Made by a program: the position numbers and the translations under genes
In this document: positions 25,071-33,777 of the stretch, piece by piece
Numbering within the stretch: position 1 is the first letter of the stretch
Layout of the letters: each line of letters begins with the position of its first letter
Assembly (NCBI GenBank): GCA_007859745.1
Contig: SMLU01000001.1
Coordinates: 3,348,001 to 3,412,000 of the forward strand
Reading direction: 5' to 3'
Length of the DNA stretch: 64,000 bases
From: Phycisphaerae bacterium RAS1
GTDB taxonomy: Bacteria > Planctomycetota > Phycisphaerae > UBA1845 > Fen-1342
The notes under the pieces: model-generated
Seen by the model: only the letters and a program-made list of their open reading frames with translations
Told to the model about the DNA's origin: nothing
The model's database searches: none

Positions 25071-25236
25071 GCGGTCAGTTCGGGGGACCAGTCAGGGCGG
25101 GGTGGGACGGGCGTCTCGCCCGTCCGGCGGCGAGGCGCGGTCAGTTCGGGGGACCGGTCAGGGCGGGGTGGGACGGGCGTCTCGCCCGTCCGGCGGCGAG
25201 GCGCGGTCAGTTCGGGGGACCGGTCAGGCGGACCAG
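25071..25236. repeat. 66-bp direct tandem repeat, about 2.5 units
   Basis: GCGGTCAGTTCGGGGGACC begins at 25071, 25137 and 25203. Each full unit contains the family D core GGGTGGGACGGGCGTCTCGC, so this is a tandem amplification of a palindrome with its flank. The third unit is cut after GACCGGTCAGG. Confidence 0.9.
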
Positions 25237-25464
25237 TAAGGGGGACCGGCCTCTGGCGGGTCTCGTTCCCGCCGGCGAGCAGTTCAGAAATTTTTTGCTC
25301 ACCGCAGTTTTCTCTTGAATCGCCCTGGCCGAAACCGGTATCCTGAGGCAAGCTGCTCGGAGGAGCGAGAGGCCTCCGATCACGCATTTCGAATTTGCAG
25401 TGGCGTATGAGCTGCCCTGCGGGATTGTCTCCCGCGACGGCTGCGATTCGCCGGAGGAGCGAAG

Positions 25465-26286
25465 ATGAAACGCTTTTTGGCAGGAATGCTCGCGGTTGCG
25501 GCGGCCGGGGTTGGCGTCGCGAACGCGGGACAGGTCTATGCACTCGACCTGCGGGCGACCCCGAATCGACTGCTGTCGTTCCCCTCGAACGCGCCGGCGA
25601 ACAACATGGTCGCGCCGGTGACGCCCGATTCGTTCGCGATGGATTTCAATGCTGCGGGAACGACGCTCTACGCGATCACGCCCGGAGCGGCGCCGTTCAA
25701 CGTCGGCACGCTGAACACGACGAACGGCGTGTACACGGCGGGGCCGGTCGTGAACCTGCCCGCCGGCGAGTCCGTCACCGGGCTGAAGTACGACCCGCAG
25801 ACGTCGCTCTACTGGCTCTCAACGAACGCAACGGCCACCGGGAACCGGCTGTGGAACCTCGACGTCGGCACGGGCAATGCCACGCTGGTCTCGTCCATCA
25901 CCGGACTGGCTGCCGGCGCAATCGTGATTGACATCGCGATTGACCTGGCCGGCAACATGTACGGCCACGAGATCGGCGGCGACAACCTGATCTCGATCAA
26001 CAAGAACACCGGCCTTGCCGCGATCATCGGCCCCACCGGCCATCTTGCGAACTTCGCGCAGGGCATGGATTTCGACTACGACACGAATGAGCTCTACGCC
26101 ACGGTCTACACCGGCGGCGGCACGGGCAAGTACGTGCGGTTCAACCTCGCCACCGGGCAGGGTGTCGTCATCGGAGATACCACGCCCTGGAACTCTGAAA
26201 TGGAAATGGCGATCAACGCCCCGGTGCCCGAGCCGATGACGCTCGCGCTGCTGGGCCTTGGCGCGATGCTCCTGCGTCGCCGCTAG
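25465..26286 (+). CDS. Exported PEP-CTERM sorting-domain protein
   Basis: A 273-residue exported protein with signal MKRFLAGMLAVAAAGVGVANA and a beta-propeller-like body. It ends in the exosortase recognition tail VPEPMTLALLGLGAMLLRRR (residues 254-273): the PEP motif, a transmembrane helix and arginines. The body has repeated strands (SFAMDFNAAGTTLYAITPG, VTGLKYDPQTSLYWLSTNA, GMDFDYDTNELYATVYTGG), resembling DUF4394-type WD/NHL-like blades. PEP-CTERM proteins are cleaved by exosortase in the membrane. CGGAGGAGCGAAG precedes the ATG. No exosortase gene lies in this window. Confidence 0.9.
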   Translation: MKRFLAGMLAVAAAGVGVANAGQVYALDLRATPNRLLSFPSNAPANNMVAPVTPDSFAMDFNAAGTTLYAITPGAAPFNVGTLNTTNGVYTAGPVVNLPAGESVTGLKYDPQTSLYWLSTNATATGNRLWNLDVGTGNATLVSSITGLAAGAIVIDIAIDLAGNMYGHEIGGDNLISINKNTGLAAIIGPTGHLANFAQGMDFDYDTNELYATVYTGGGTGKYVRFNLATGQGVVIGDTTPWNSEMEMAINAPVPEPMTLALLGLGAMLLRRR

Positions 26287-26309
26287 TCGTCGTTGCCCCG
26301 AAATCGACC

Positions 26310-26343
26310 GAAGGCTTGCGCGTCGCGAGACGCGCAAGCCTTC
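26310..26343. terminator. Bidirectional terminator between convergent genes
   Basis: A perfect 15-bp stem, GAAGGCTTGCGCGTC-GCGA-GACGCGCAAGCCTTC, lies between the PEP-CTERM stop (26286) and the dxs stop (26371). The loop GCGA is a stable tetraloop. Confidence 0.75.
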
Positions 26344-26370
26344 GTGCGTTTCTGTTTGTACATCCGACCG

Positions 26371-28392
26371 CTACGGCCGTCCGCGCTCCGCGGGATTCTG
26401 CTCGCGCGGCACGTCGGTGTGCGTGCCTGCGGCACGCGCAGCTTTCACCGCGCGACGCACCGTTGCGGCGATTCCCGCCGCGTCGATCCCCGCCTCCGCG
26501 AGCTGCCCGGTGCGCGTGCCGTGGCCGTAGAAGCGATCGACCTGGTGTCCGAGGCGGATGATCGTGTCGGTCGGAAGACCGAGTTTGCTTGCCGTCTCGA
26601 GCACCGCGCTGCCAAAGCCGCCGGCCAGCGTGTGGTCTTCGACGGTCACAACTGGTCCGCCAGCGGTGATCGCGGTCATGACCATGTCTTCATCGATCGG
26701 CTTGCAGAAGCGGGCGTTGACCACGCGGACGAAAACGTCCTCAGTCGCGAGCGTGCGCGCCGCCTCAAGCGCGAACTGCACTTGCGTGCCATACGCGAGA
26801 ATCGTCGCGTCGCGACCGTCCTGCACTAGCCGGGATTTTCCGATGTAGAACGGCGGCGTTTCGGGCGCCGCGTCCGCCGCGGCCGGCTCGGCCGCTGCGC
26901 CTGTCGAACCGCCGAGTGCATAGGGATCAGGCACGCCATCGCGCGGGTAGCGCATCGCCCATGGTCCATCGAGCGCCAGTCCGAGCCTCAGCGCCGCCCG
27001 CAGCTCCGGCTCGTCCGCCGGCGCCATGACGATCATATTCTGGAAGCAGCGCAGATACGTCAGGTCGAGATAGCCGTGATGTACGGCGCCGTCCTCGCCG
27101 ACGAAACCCGCTCGGTCGATGCAGAAGCCCACCGGCAGTTTTTGGAGCACGACCTCCTGAAACACCTGGTCGAACGCGCGCTGCAGAAATGTCGAGTAAA
27201 CGCAGACGAGCGGGCGCAGGCCGGCCTTCGCCATTCCGGCCGCGATATCAACGGTTGAGCTCTCGGCGATGCCGCAGTCGAGGCAGCGATCGGGATAGAC
27301 CTTGCGAATCTTGTCGACGCCCGTGCCGTCCGGCATGGCCGCCGTCAGGGCGTAGACGCGCGCGTCTTCCTTCATCAGCTCGATCGCCGCGTCCGCGAAC
27401 GCGGTGGTCCAGCTCTTGCGGCCGCTCTTGACGACGGTGACGCTGTCGCCCTCGACGCGCAGCTTGCCGGGGCTGTGAAACGCGCACGGATCGCTGGTGG
27501 CCCAGTCGCAACCGCGGCCTTTCACCGTGTGCACGTGGAGCAGCACGGGATGCTCGACGTCCTTGAGCAGCTCCAGCGTCTCGACCAGGTGCCGCAGGTC
27601 GTGCCCGTCCACCGGGCCGACGTAAATGAACCCCATGTGCTCCCAGATCTGGTGCGGCGAGACGGTGGCCTTGATGCCCTCTTTCAGATGGTCGAGCGCA
27701 TCGAAGATGCTGGAGCCGACCGCGCCGAGCCGGGGCAGCGTGGACTTGACGTGCTGCTTGACCTCTTCGTACAGGCTGCTCAGCCGGAATCGGGACAGGT
27801 AGGACGCCAGCGCGCCCTGCGTTTTCGAAATCCCCATCGAGTTGTCGTTCAGGATGACGAGGAACTGCCGTTTCAACAAGCCGGCCTGGTTGAGTCCCTC
27901 GAACGCCACGCCGTTCACAATGCTGGCGTCGCCCACCAGCGCGACGACGCGCGAATCGCGCCCCTGGGCCTTGTCGCCTCGCGCCATGCCGACCGCGGTC
28001 GCGATGGCGGTGCCGGCGTGGCCGACGTTGAAGAGGTCGTACGGGCTTTCCTCCACGCTGGGAAAGCCGCTCGGCCCGCCCACCTGTCGCAGGAGATCAA
28101 AATGGTGCTGGCGGCCGGTGAGCAGCTTGTGGACGTAGGCCTGGTGGCCGACGTCCCAGAGCAGCCGGTCCGTCTTGAAGTCGAAGACGCGATGCAGCGC
28201 GATGGTCAGCTCGGTGACGCCCAGATTGCTGGACAGGTGACCGCCGTTCCGCACGACGGCGTCGATGATCCGCTGGCGAATCTCGCCGGCGAGGTGATCG
28301 AGTTGGTCGAACGAGAGCTTGCGAAGCTGCTCGGGGCCCGAAAGCGTAGGCAGCAGCGGCGAAGGCAGCGCGACGGGATTCATCCGATTCAT
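26371..28392 (-). CDS. dxs: 1-deoxy-D-xylulose-5-phosphate synthase
   Basis: A 673-residue thiamine-diphosphate enzyme that joins pyruvate and glyceraldehyde 3-phosphate, the first step of the MEP isoprenoid pathway. Visible blocks are GGHLSSNLGVTELTIALHRVFD, DRLLWDVGHQAYVHKLLTG, GHAGTAIATAVGMARG and the thiamine-diphosphate metal site GDASIVNGVAFEGLNQAG. The transketolase core VGPVDGHDLRHLVETLE follows, then the C-terminal half with CIDRAGFVGEDGAVHHG. GDASIVNG is a variant of the usual GDGALTGG. It is the second gene after ispA on the same strand, 24 nt apart, forming an isoprenoid-precursor operon. Confidence 0.96.
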   Translation of the reverse strand: MNRMNPVALPSPLLPTLSGPEQLRKLSFDQLDHLAGEIRQRIIDAVVRNGGHLSSNLGVTELTIALHRVFDFKTDRLLWDVGHQAYVHKLLTGRQHHFDLLRQVGGPSGFPSVEESPYDLFNVGHAGTAIATAVGMARGDKAQGRDSRVVALVGDASIVNGVAFEGLNQAGLLKRQFLVILNDNSMGISKTQGALASYLSRFRLSSLYEEVKQHVKSTLPRLGAVGSSIFDALDHLKEGIKATVSPHQIWEHMGFIYVGPVDGHDLRHLVETLELLKDVEHPVLLHVHTVKGRGCDWATSDPCAFHSPGKLRVEGDSVTVVKSGRKSWTTAFADAAIELMKEDARVYALTAAMPDGTGVDKIRKVYPDRCLDCGIAESSTVDIAAGMAKAGLRPLVCVYSTFLQRAFDQVFQEVVLQKLPVGFCIDRAGFVGEDGAVHHGYLDLTYLRCFQNMIVMAPADEPELRAALRLGLALDGPWAMRYPRDGVPDPYALGGSTGAAAEPAAADAAPETPPFYIGKSRLVQDGRDATILAYGTQVQFALEAARTLATEDVFVRVVNARFCKPIDEDMVMTAITAGGPVVTVEDHTLAGGFGSAVLETASKLGLPTDTIIRLGHQVDRFYGHGTRTGQLAEAGIDAAGIAATVRRAVKAARAAGTHTDVPREQNPAERGRP

Positions 28393-28398
28393 GTCCTT

Positions 28399-28404
28399 AC
28401 TATA
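28399..28404 (-). promoter_or_regulatory. -10 box TATAGT, 6 nt before the dxs start
   Basis: The minus strand reads GTTATAGTAAGGAC-ATG: TATAGT then 6 nt to the dxs ATG, with AAGGAC also serving as a possible Shine-Dalgarno. It lies in the gap behind ispA, so dxs may have an extra internal promoter. No clear -35. Confidence 0.4.
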
Positions 28405-28416
28405 ACGGACCGCGTG

Positions 28417-29295
28417 TCACGCGTCGCGCGACAGCACAAATCGCGCCAGCCCGCGAAGCCGATCCGCTTCCGCGCCCAGCTCCGCCAGGCTGTTAATCGC
28501 CGCGCCGACTTCCGACGCTGCGCGCCGGACGCTTTCGTCCAGCCCCAGCGCCGCCGGCAACGTCTGCTTGGCGGCTTTCTTGTCCTTCCGGACCTGCTTT
28601 CCGGTGCGCTCGACCGCGCCTGTCTCGTCCAACAGGTCGTCCGCGATCTGAAACGCCTGCCCCAGCCGCCGGCCGAATTCACCGAGCGCCTCGACTCGCG
28701 CCGGCGGGGCGCTTGCTACCCGGGCGCCCATTCGGCAGCATGCTTCGATCAGCCGCGCCGTCTTGTGCAGATGGATGAAACGCACGAGCGACTCATCCGG
28801 GGGACGAGCTTCGCCGGCCAAGTCCGCCGCCTGTCCGAAAATCATGTCCCGCGTCGCGCGGCTGAGCTCTGAAGCCAGCTTCGCGTCGCCGTGTCCGGCC
28901 AGCACCTCGAAGGCGTGAGCCAGCAGCCAGTCGCCCGCGAGAATGGCGGTCGCCTCGTCGAAGGCCCGGTGGCAGGTCGGCCGGCCGCGGCGCAGGTCGT
29001 CGTCGTCCATCGCCGGCAGGTCGTCGTGTATGAGCGAGAACGCATGAACGCACTCAACCGCAATCGCCGCGGGCATTGCCCGTGCTTCGTCGCCGCCGCA
29101 CGCGCGGCAGCACTCCAGAAGCAGCACCGGCCGGAAGCGCTTGCCGCCCGACTGCATGGAATACAGTACCGCTTCCAGCAGGGTGGAGTTCAGACAGGCG
29201 TCTTGAAATTGCTGAAAATGACCGATAACGGCACGGTCGATATTCGCCTGCCGCTCGCTGAGCCATGCGTGGAAGTCTGAATCACCCGTGGTCAC
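28417..29295 (-). CDS. Polyprenyl (farnesyl/geranylgeranyl) diphosphate synthase
   Basis: A 292-residue trans-prenyltransferase, upstream of dxs, that condenses isoprenyl diphosphates. It has SGGKRFRPVLLLE, the first aspartate-rich motif DDLPAMDDDDLRRGRPTCH, the GDWLL segment and the second motif FQIADDLLDETG, all typical of IspA. The start is taken at GTG 29295 (VTTGDSDFHAWLSERQ), which gives the usual length; ATG 29346 would add 17 residues. In-frame codons further upstream translate a family B palindrome. With dxs it would supply the polyprenyl chain used for menaquinone and undecaprenyl phosphate. Confidence 0.92.
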   Translation of the reverse strand: MTTGDSDFHAWLSERQANIDRAVIGHFQQFQDACLNSTLLEAVLYSMQSGGKRFRPVLLLECCRACGGDEARAMPAAIAVECVHAFSLIHDDLPAMDDDDLRRGRPTCHRAFDEATAILAGDWLLAHAFEVLAGHGDAKLASELSRATRDMIFGQAADLAGEARPPDESLVRFIHLHKTARLIEACCRMGARVASAPPARVEALGEFGRRLGQAFQIADDLLDETGAVERTGKQVRKDKKAAKQTLPAALGLDESVRRAASEVGAAINSLAELGAEADRLRGLARFVLSRDA

Positions 29296-29377
29296 TCGGT
29301 CAGAATAGAGCCGAGCCCGGACGCCCGCCAGCTTGGCGGGGCGCATCCCGTACTCAGTTCCTGCGCGGATTGGCTTG

Positions 29378-29475
29378 TCCGAACCCGCCGCGCCAAGCGG
29401 CGGGTTGACGTTCCTGCCCTTCAGGGCCATCCGATGCAAGGACATCACCCGGCCGCTTGGCGCGGCGGGTTCGGA
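29378..29475. repeat. Family B palindrome
   Basis: TCCGAACCCGCCGCGCCAAG to GCTTGGCGCGGCGGGTTCGG, in the divergent 290-bp gap between ispA and the CNNM gene. Nothing else is evident in the gap beyond AAGGGAG before the ATG at 29586. Confidence 0.9.
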
Positions 29476-29585
29476 AGTGCACGCGGCCGTTACCTGGATC
29501 CGGATGCACCCAGCTTGGCGGCGGCGCCTGGCGGACGATTGAGCGGCGGCGGGTCCGGCGGTAGCTTTGGCAAGGGAGAACTCGC

Positions 29586-30923
29586 ATGCACGATGCGGGG
29601 CGCGCAGCGCTCGTTCTGGCTTCGGGAGACGACGTCAGTGTGCTGACGATCCTCGTCTCGTCGCTGTTCATGCTGCTCCTGGCGATGCTCTCGGCCGCGT
29701 TCAGCGGCAGCGAGGCGGCGCTGTTCTCGCTCACGCGGGCGCAGCTCGAGCAGTTCGCCGCCGGCCCGCCGCTGCGGCGGCTGGCTGCGGCGCTGATGGA
29801 CCGGCCGCGGCAGACACTGGCCGTCATTCTGCTGGGCAACACCACGGTCAACGTGCTGCTGTTCGCGAACACGTATGTTCTGTTCAACCAGGCGCACGCG
29901 ATGCTGGGGGCGTGGTCGGATGTGCTGGCGGCGCTGGTCGGCATTCTGATCGTCACCATCGGCGGGGAGGCGATTCCCAAGACCATCGGCGTCGGCGCGG
30001 CGGAGCGCGTCGCGCCGCTCGGCGCCCTGTACGTGCGGACGGTCGGGTTCGTGTTGGCGCCGCTGTCGCGCGTCGTGGACGCCGTTCTGGTCGAGCCGGC
30101 GTCCCGGCTGCTGATCGGGCCGCAGCGGCGGGAGGGTGAGGAAAGCGAGGACGTCTCGACGGAAGAGCTGCGGACGCTTCTGGAAATGAGCCGGCGGCGC
30201 GGCGAGATCGACCCGGTCGAGGACGCGTTCGTGCGCGAGATCATTCACCTGGACGACATCCGCGTGCGCGACGTGATGATCCCACGCGTGGAGATGAAAG
30301 CGTGCGACGTCGATGCGCCGCCCGACGCCCTGCGGCGGCTGATGCGCGAGACCCGGTTCAAGAAGATCCCGGTTTACGAGAAATCGCTGGATAACATCGT
30401 CGGCCTGGTCTACGCGAAAGTGCTCTTCCTTTCGCCCGTGCGGTCGCTGCGTCAGATCGTCGTTCCGGTTCGCTTTGTGCCCGACCTGATCACCGGCGAG
30501 CAGCTTCTGGCGCACTTTCGCAGCACGAAGTCGCAGATCGCGATCGCGGTGGACGAGTACGGCGGGCTGGCCGGGCTGGTGACGCTTGAAGATGTGCTCG
30601 AGTCGATCGTCGGCGATCTGCGAAATCCGCAGGACGAGCCGGAGATCGCCGAGATCATCCAGATCAGCGACGACGAATTCGACGTCAGCGGCCGGCTGGG
30701 CGTGCGTTACTGGGCCGAGGTGTTTCACGAGCCGGAGCTGGCCGACCGCTTCGCCACGATCGGCGGACTGGTGACGGCGCAGCTCGGCCGGCCGGCCAGG
30801 GCCGGTGATCTTGTGCAGATGGGCAACGTGCAGGTGCGGGTCATGTCCGTCGCCAGGCGGCGGATTCAGCGGCTGCGCGTGCGGCGCGTGTCCGTTGCAT
30901 CCGGTGCGGGGGCGGGGCCATGA
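29586..30923 (+). CDS. CNNM/CBS/CorC_HlyC-domain membrane protein
   Basis: A 445-residue protein of the CorC/HlyC family. Residues 20-150 form the CNNM transmembrane region (VLTILVSSLFMLLLAMLSAAFSGSEAALFSL, LAVILLGNTTVNVLLF, the LVGILIVTIGGEAIPKTIGVG block). A pair of CBS domains follows (IRVRDVMIPRVEMKACDV ... FKKIPVYEKSLDNIVGLVYAK, then AIAVDEYGGLAGLVTLEDVLESIVGD), and the C-terminal CorC_HlyC domain is DEFDVSGRLGVRYWAEVF. Relatives transport or regulate Mg2+/Co2+. AGGGAG precedes the ATG. Its stop overlaps the next gene's ATG. Confidence 0.92.
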   Translation: MHDAGRAALVLASGDDVSVLTILVSSLFMLLLAMLSAAFSGSEAALFSLTRAQLEQFAAGPPLRRLAAALMDRPRQTLAVILLGNTTVNVLLFANTYVLFNQAHAMLGAWSDVLAALVGILIVTIGGEAIPKTIGVGAAERVAPLGALYVRTVGFVLAPLSRVVDAVLVEPASRLLIGPQRREGEESEDVSTEELRTLLEMSRRRGEIDPVEDAFVREIIHLDDIRVRDVMIPRVEMKACDVDAPPDALRRLMRETRFKKIPVYEKSLDNIVGLVYAKVLFLSPVRSLRQIVVPVRFVPDLITGEQLLAHFRSTKSQIAIAVDEYGGLAGLVTLEDVLESIVGDLRNPQDEPEIAEIIQISDDEFDVSGRLGVRYWAEVFHEPELADRFATIGGLVTAQLGRPARAGDLVQMGNVQVRVMSVARRRIQRLRVRRVSVASGAGAGP

Positions 30924-31906
30924 GCGTGGTCCTGGTGATCGGTGCTTTGCTGGGGCTGGTCCTATCGGCGACGGTTTCGGCCGTGGAGACGGCGGCCTAT
31001 ACACTCAATCGCGTGCGGCTAAGGGTGCGAATTGATCGCGGCGATCCGCGCGCCCGGCGGCTCAACACCCTGATGCGCCGGCCCGAGGATATCGTGATGG
31101 GGGCGCTGGTTGGGAATACGGCAGCGGATTACATCAGCACGGCCTGCCTGACGGCGCTGCTGATCTTCTGGGCCGTGCCGTCCGGACGCGTCGAGGTTTT
31201 CGTTACCGCCATTGCCACGCCGCTGGTCCTCGTATTCGGCGGGATCATCCCCAAGGAGTGGGCCCTGCGGCGCGGCGATGTGCTGATCTACCCGCTGTCG
31301 CTGTCGATCACGCTCCTGCTGCGCGCGCTTCGACTGAGCGGGTTTTTCTGGATGCGCGAGAAGCTGACCGGCGGGTTGATGCGGCGGATCAATCCGGCCC
31401 GCCTGGGCGAACCGGAGGCAGTCCTGCCGCGGCACGGTGCGCTGAAGCTGCTCAACGAGGGAGCGGTGCGCGGCGGGTTGACGCGCTTTCAGCGCGATCT
31501 CATCGACCGCGTGATGAAGATCTCAAGGATCCGGGTAGGCAGCGTGATGATCCCGCGGCAGCGCTCCGCCACCGTGGCCCGGTCGATCTCGCGCGACGAT
31601 TTTCTGCGCATCGCGCGCATGGCCCATTTCTCCCGGCTCACCGTCCATGACGGGGATTCGCGGCGGATCGTCGGGGTCGTGGCCGTCTTCAACGTCCTCA
31701 CGGACGAGGCGCGACGGCCGATCGCCGAGCACATCCAGGCGGTGACACGACTCTCGCCCGCCACCAGCGTCTCGGCGGCGCTCGTCACGCTCCAGCAGAC
31801 CGGGCATCCGATGGCCGTGGTAGAGGACAGCCGCGGGCACTGCATCGGCGTGCTGACGCTGAAGGACCTGGTCGAGGAGATCGTCGGCGACCTGGAGGCG
31901 TGGTAA
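30920..31906 (+). CDS. Second CNNM-type membrane protein with CBS domains
   Basis: A 328-residue partner protein whose ATG overlaps the previous stop (ATGA at 30920). It has a CNNM domain (LVLSATVSAVETAAYTLNRVRLRVR, GALVGNTAADYISTACLTALLIFW, FGGIIPKEWALRRGDVLIYPLS) and a CBS-like pair (VGSVMIPRQRSATVARSIS ... FSRLTVHDGDSRRIVGVVAVF; TGHPMAVVEDSRGHCIGVLTLKDLVEEIVGDLE). It lacks the C-terminal CorC_HlyC domain of its partner. Such tandem pairs suggest that the two proteins assemble together. Confidence 0.88.
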   Translation: MSVVLVIGALLGLVLSATVSAVETAAYTLNRVRLRVRIDRGDPRARRLNTLMRRPEDIVMGALVGNTAADYISTACLTALLIFWAVPSGRVEVFVTAIATPLVLVFGGIIPKEWALRRGDVLIYPLSLSITLLLRALRLSGFFWMREKLTGGLMRRINPARLGEPEAVLPRHGALKLLNEGAVRGGLTRFQRDLIDRVMKISRIRVGSVMIPRQRSATVARSISRDDFLRIARMAHFSRLTVHDGDSRRIVGVVAVFNVLTDEARRPIAEHIQAVTRLSPATSVSAALVTLQQTGHPMAVVEDSRGHCIGVLTLKDLVEEIVGDLEAW

Positions 31907-31937
31907 GAAACGAGGGTTGACGCTATCCAGATCGCAT

Positions 31938-32000
31938 TCCGAGCCGCGACCGTGAGGGAGCGGACGGTTGAAAACCGCTTGCTTACGCGCGCGGCTCGGA
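31938..32000. repeat. Family A palindrome
   Basis: A complete 63-bp copy between the CNNM pair and the convergent LTxxQ gene. Confidence 0.9.
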
Positions 32001-32045
32001 TCGAAACGACGGCCACGAGATTCGCGCCGGACGCGGGCGTTGCGA

Positions 32046-32837
32046 CTATTTTCCGGGCGGGGCGGCGCCCGGAGGTTGAGCCTCGCCGGCGGGCCTGGTG
32101 GTCACGTGGGGCGTGCGTTGAACGCTCGGCTGTGCGGCCGGCGGACGGAGCTTCTCGATCCGCTTGTCGAACTGGGCCGCCTGTTCCGGCGTCAGCATGC
32201 CGCGGATCTTGTTGGCAAAGTCTTCGACCATCGCGGAATTGTCGCCGCCGGCGCGGGCCGTCTCGGCGCGAAACTCGCGCGTCAGCATGTCCAGCGTTTC
32301 CTGCTGCTTGGCGTCGAGCTTCAGGTCGGTCGCCACGCGGATGACGTCCACCGGCTTGAGTTGAACATGCGGGTCGCGCTCCAGCCGCTCCAGCGTCGTG
32401 GCCAGGATCGGCTTTTGTTCATCGGTCAACATGCCGCGCAGCCCGGACATGAACTCATCCTCGGCCTGGAGGCCGGGCGTGGCTTCGCGCAGCCGCTTGT
32501 TGAGTTCCTTGATGCGCGCCTCGTCGCCTGCCTTTTTGGCTTCCTGAAGCTCCTGCGACAGCACTTGGATTTCCCGCAGAACCGCCAGCATCTGGTCCTT
32601 GTCTGACGCCGCGGCGATGGTGGCGGCGTAGACCGCGATCAGGCTCTCGGCCTGTTCCTTCTGTTGCGGCGTCAGGTCAAGCTGCTTGCAGATGTAGCGC
32701 AGCCTGGGTTCGCCCTGGAGCGTCGGCTGTTTTGAGGTCTTGGCGATCGCCGGCCCGGGCGTGGCGGTAGGGGCCGGCGCGGTGGTCTGCGCCAGGGCTG
32801 CCCCGGCGAGAAGGATGATCAGCGTCATACGGAACAT
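32046..32837 (-). CDS. Exported LTxxQ-motif (Spy/CpxP-like) protein
   Basis: A 263-residue exported protein: signal MFRMTLIILLAGAALAQ, then a helical body with four LTxxQ-like motifs (LDLTPQQKEQ, MLTDEQKPIL, LKLDAKQQETL, MLTPEQAAQFDKR), as in the periplasmic chaperones Spy and CpxP, and a Pro/Ala/Gly-rich tail. It probably acts in the cell envelope. Residues 30-100 are a long amphipathic helix rich in Glu, Lys and Gln. The ATG at 32837 lies after weak upstream signals. Family level only. Confidence 0.75.
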   Translation of the reverse strand: MFRMTLIILLAGAALAQTTAPAPTATPGPAIAKTSKQPTLQGEPRLRYICKQLDLTPQQKEQAESLIAVYAATIAAASDKDQMLAVLREIQVLSQELQEAKKAGDEARIKELNKRLREATPGLQAEDEFMSGLRGMLTDEQKPILATTLERLERDPHVQLKPVDVIRVATDLKLDAKQQETLDMLTREFRAETARAGGDNSAMVEDFANKIRGMLTPEQAAQFDKRIEKLRPPAAQPSVQRTPHVTTRPAGEAQPPGAAPPGK

Positions 32838-33022
32838 TGCGAGCTACTCCAAGAAATCGGTCGCACCCGTTGTACCAGCGGGCGCCGGGGTGGTGGCACT
32901 CCGACGCAGCCGAACCCGAAAGTCTATCGACAATCGGGCGGAACGCAACGTACCGGATGGCTGGGGTGCGACCACGGATTTCCGGCAGGCTCGGCGGGCC
33001 GATTTGTCCGCGGGCTTTTCTG

Positions 33023-33120
33023 TCCGAACCCGCCGCGCCAAGCGGCGGGGTGACGTCTCGACCTGTTTGGCGCCGCTGGCGTCCGGTCGTCAACCCGCCG
33101 CTTGGCGCGGCGGGTTCTGA
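33023..33120. repeat. Family B palindrome
   Basis: TCCGAACCCGCCGCGCCAAG to CGCTTGGCGCGGCGGGTTCT. The right end has TTCTGA instead of TTCGGA. Confidence 0.88.
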
Positions 33121-33130
33121 AAAACGCTCC

Positions 33131-33202
33131 GACCGGCGCCCCGACCGGCGGCCCGACCGGCGGCCCGACCGGCGGCCCGACCGGCGGCCCGACCGGCGGC
33201 AC
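33131..33202. repeat. 12-bp tandem repeat, six units
   Basis: GACCGGCGGCCC is repeated six times (the first unit GACCGGCGCCCC, the last GACCGGCGGCAC). Translation gives periodic short peptides on both strands, which explains spurious open frames here. Confidence 0.9.
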
Positions 33203-33235
33203 GGCCGGCGGCCGACCGTCAGCCGACTGTCGGCC

Positions 33236-33682
33236 TCAGCGGCAGTTGAACGTGTATGTCGTTTCGACCAGGCCCTCAAACGGATTCGACGTCAACAGGA
33301 AACCCGTGCTGGTCAGGTCGATCCTGATTCGGAAGCGCTCGTTCGCGTTCAGGTTGACCATGTCGCCATACCCGCTGGTCCCAATAATGTCGGCGGTAAA
33401 CGAATACTGCGCGACGCCGCTGTCAACCGTCCCCGCGGTTGCCAGATAGGTGGCGCCCGGCTCAACGCATGAACTGCACGGGAGCTGCTCGTACTGCACG
33501 TTCGCCGTCGCCTGCACGCCGCCGATGTCCCCCGCGTAGACGCCGCCGGGACAATTTCCGCCGACTGTAGTCGTGCCGGCGGCCGGGTTATCTCCCGTCG
33601 TCGCCGGCGGGTTCGATTGCGGCGGACAGCCCGCGGGGAGGGTCGTGCCGACGATCGTCGCGAACACGCCGAAGTTTCTCAT
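33236..33682 (-). CDS. Hypothetical exported protein (148 aa)
   Basis: Starts MRNFGVFATIVGTTLPAGCPPQ, a short signal with possible lipobox LPAGC, then a Pro/Gly/Thr linker and a beta-rich domain containing CSSCVEPGATYLATAGTVDS and ERFRIRIDLTSTGFLLTSNPFEGLVETTYTFNC. Six cysteines are consistent with an exported disulfide-bonded fold. The gene is directly upstream of (5' to) the repeat region. I do not recognise the family. It may be functionally linked to the cysteine-rich protein on the same strand, 95 bp away. Confidence 0.65.
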   Translation of the reverse strand: MRNFGVFATIVGTTLPAGCPPQSNPPATTGDNPAAGTTTVGGNCPGGVYAGDIGGVQATANVQYEQLPCSSCVEPGATYLATAGTVDSGVAQYSFTADIIGTSGYGDMVNLNANERFRIRIDLTSTGFLLTSNPFEGLVETTYTFNCR

Positions 33683-33777
33683 GATCGCGCTCTGCGCAAG
33701 CCACGGCGTCTCGTGCCAAGGGGCACGAGATCATTCGACGCCCGGATAGAAAACGCCGCCGCGACGGGCCGCTTAGC

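Larger units (their letters stand above)
24868..25464. other. 597-bp divergent intergenic region
   Basis: There is no gene. It contains a candidate minus-strand promoter (25022-25051), a 66-bp tandem repeat built on family D (25071-25236), and a possible plus-strand promoter for the PEP-CTERM gene (TTGAAT at about 25314, then TATCCT at about 25338). The last 35 bp repeats the motif CGGAGGAGCGA twice. Confidence 0.6.
32838..33235. other. 398-bp intergenic region with palindrome and microsatellite
   Basis: There is no gene. It holds a family B palindrome (33023-33120) and a 12-bp tandem repeat (33131-33202). The remaining bases 32838-33022 show nothing I can identify. Confidence 0.6.

Noticed and set aside
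25071-25236. Coding sequence in the tandem repeat region between 24868 and 25464
   Set aside because: Open frames exist on both strands only because the 66-bp period is a multiple of three. No start signal or domain is visible.
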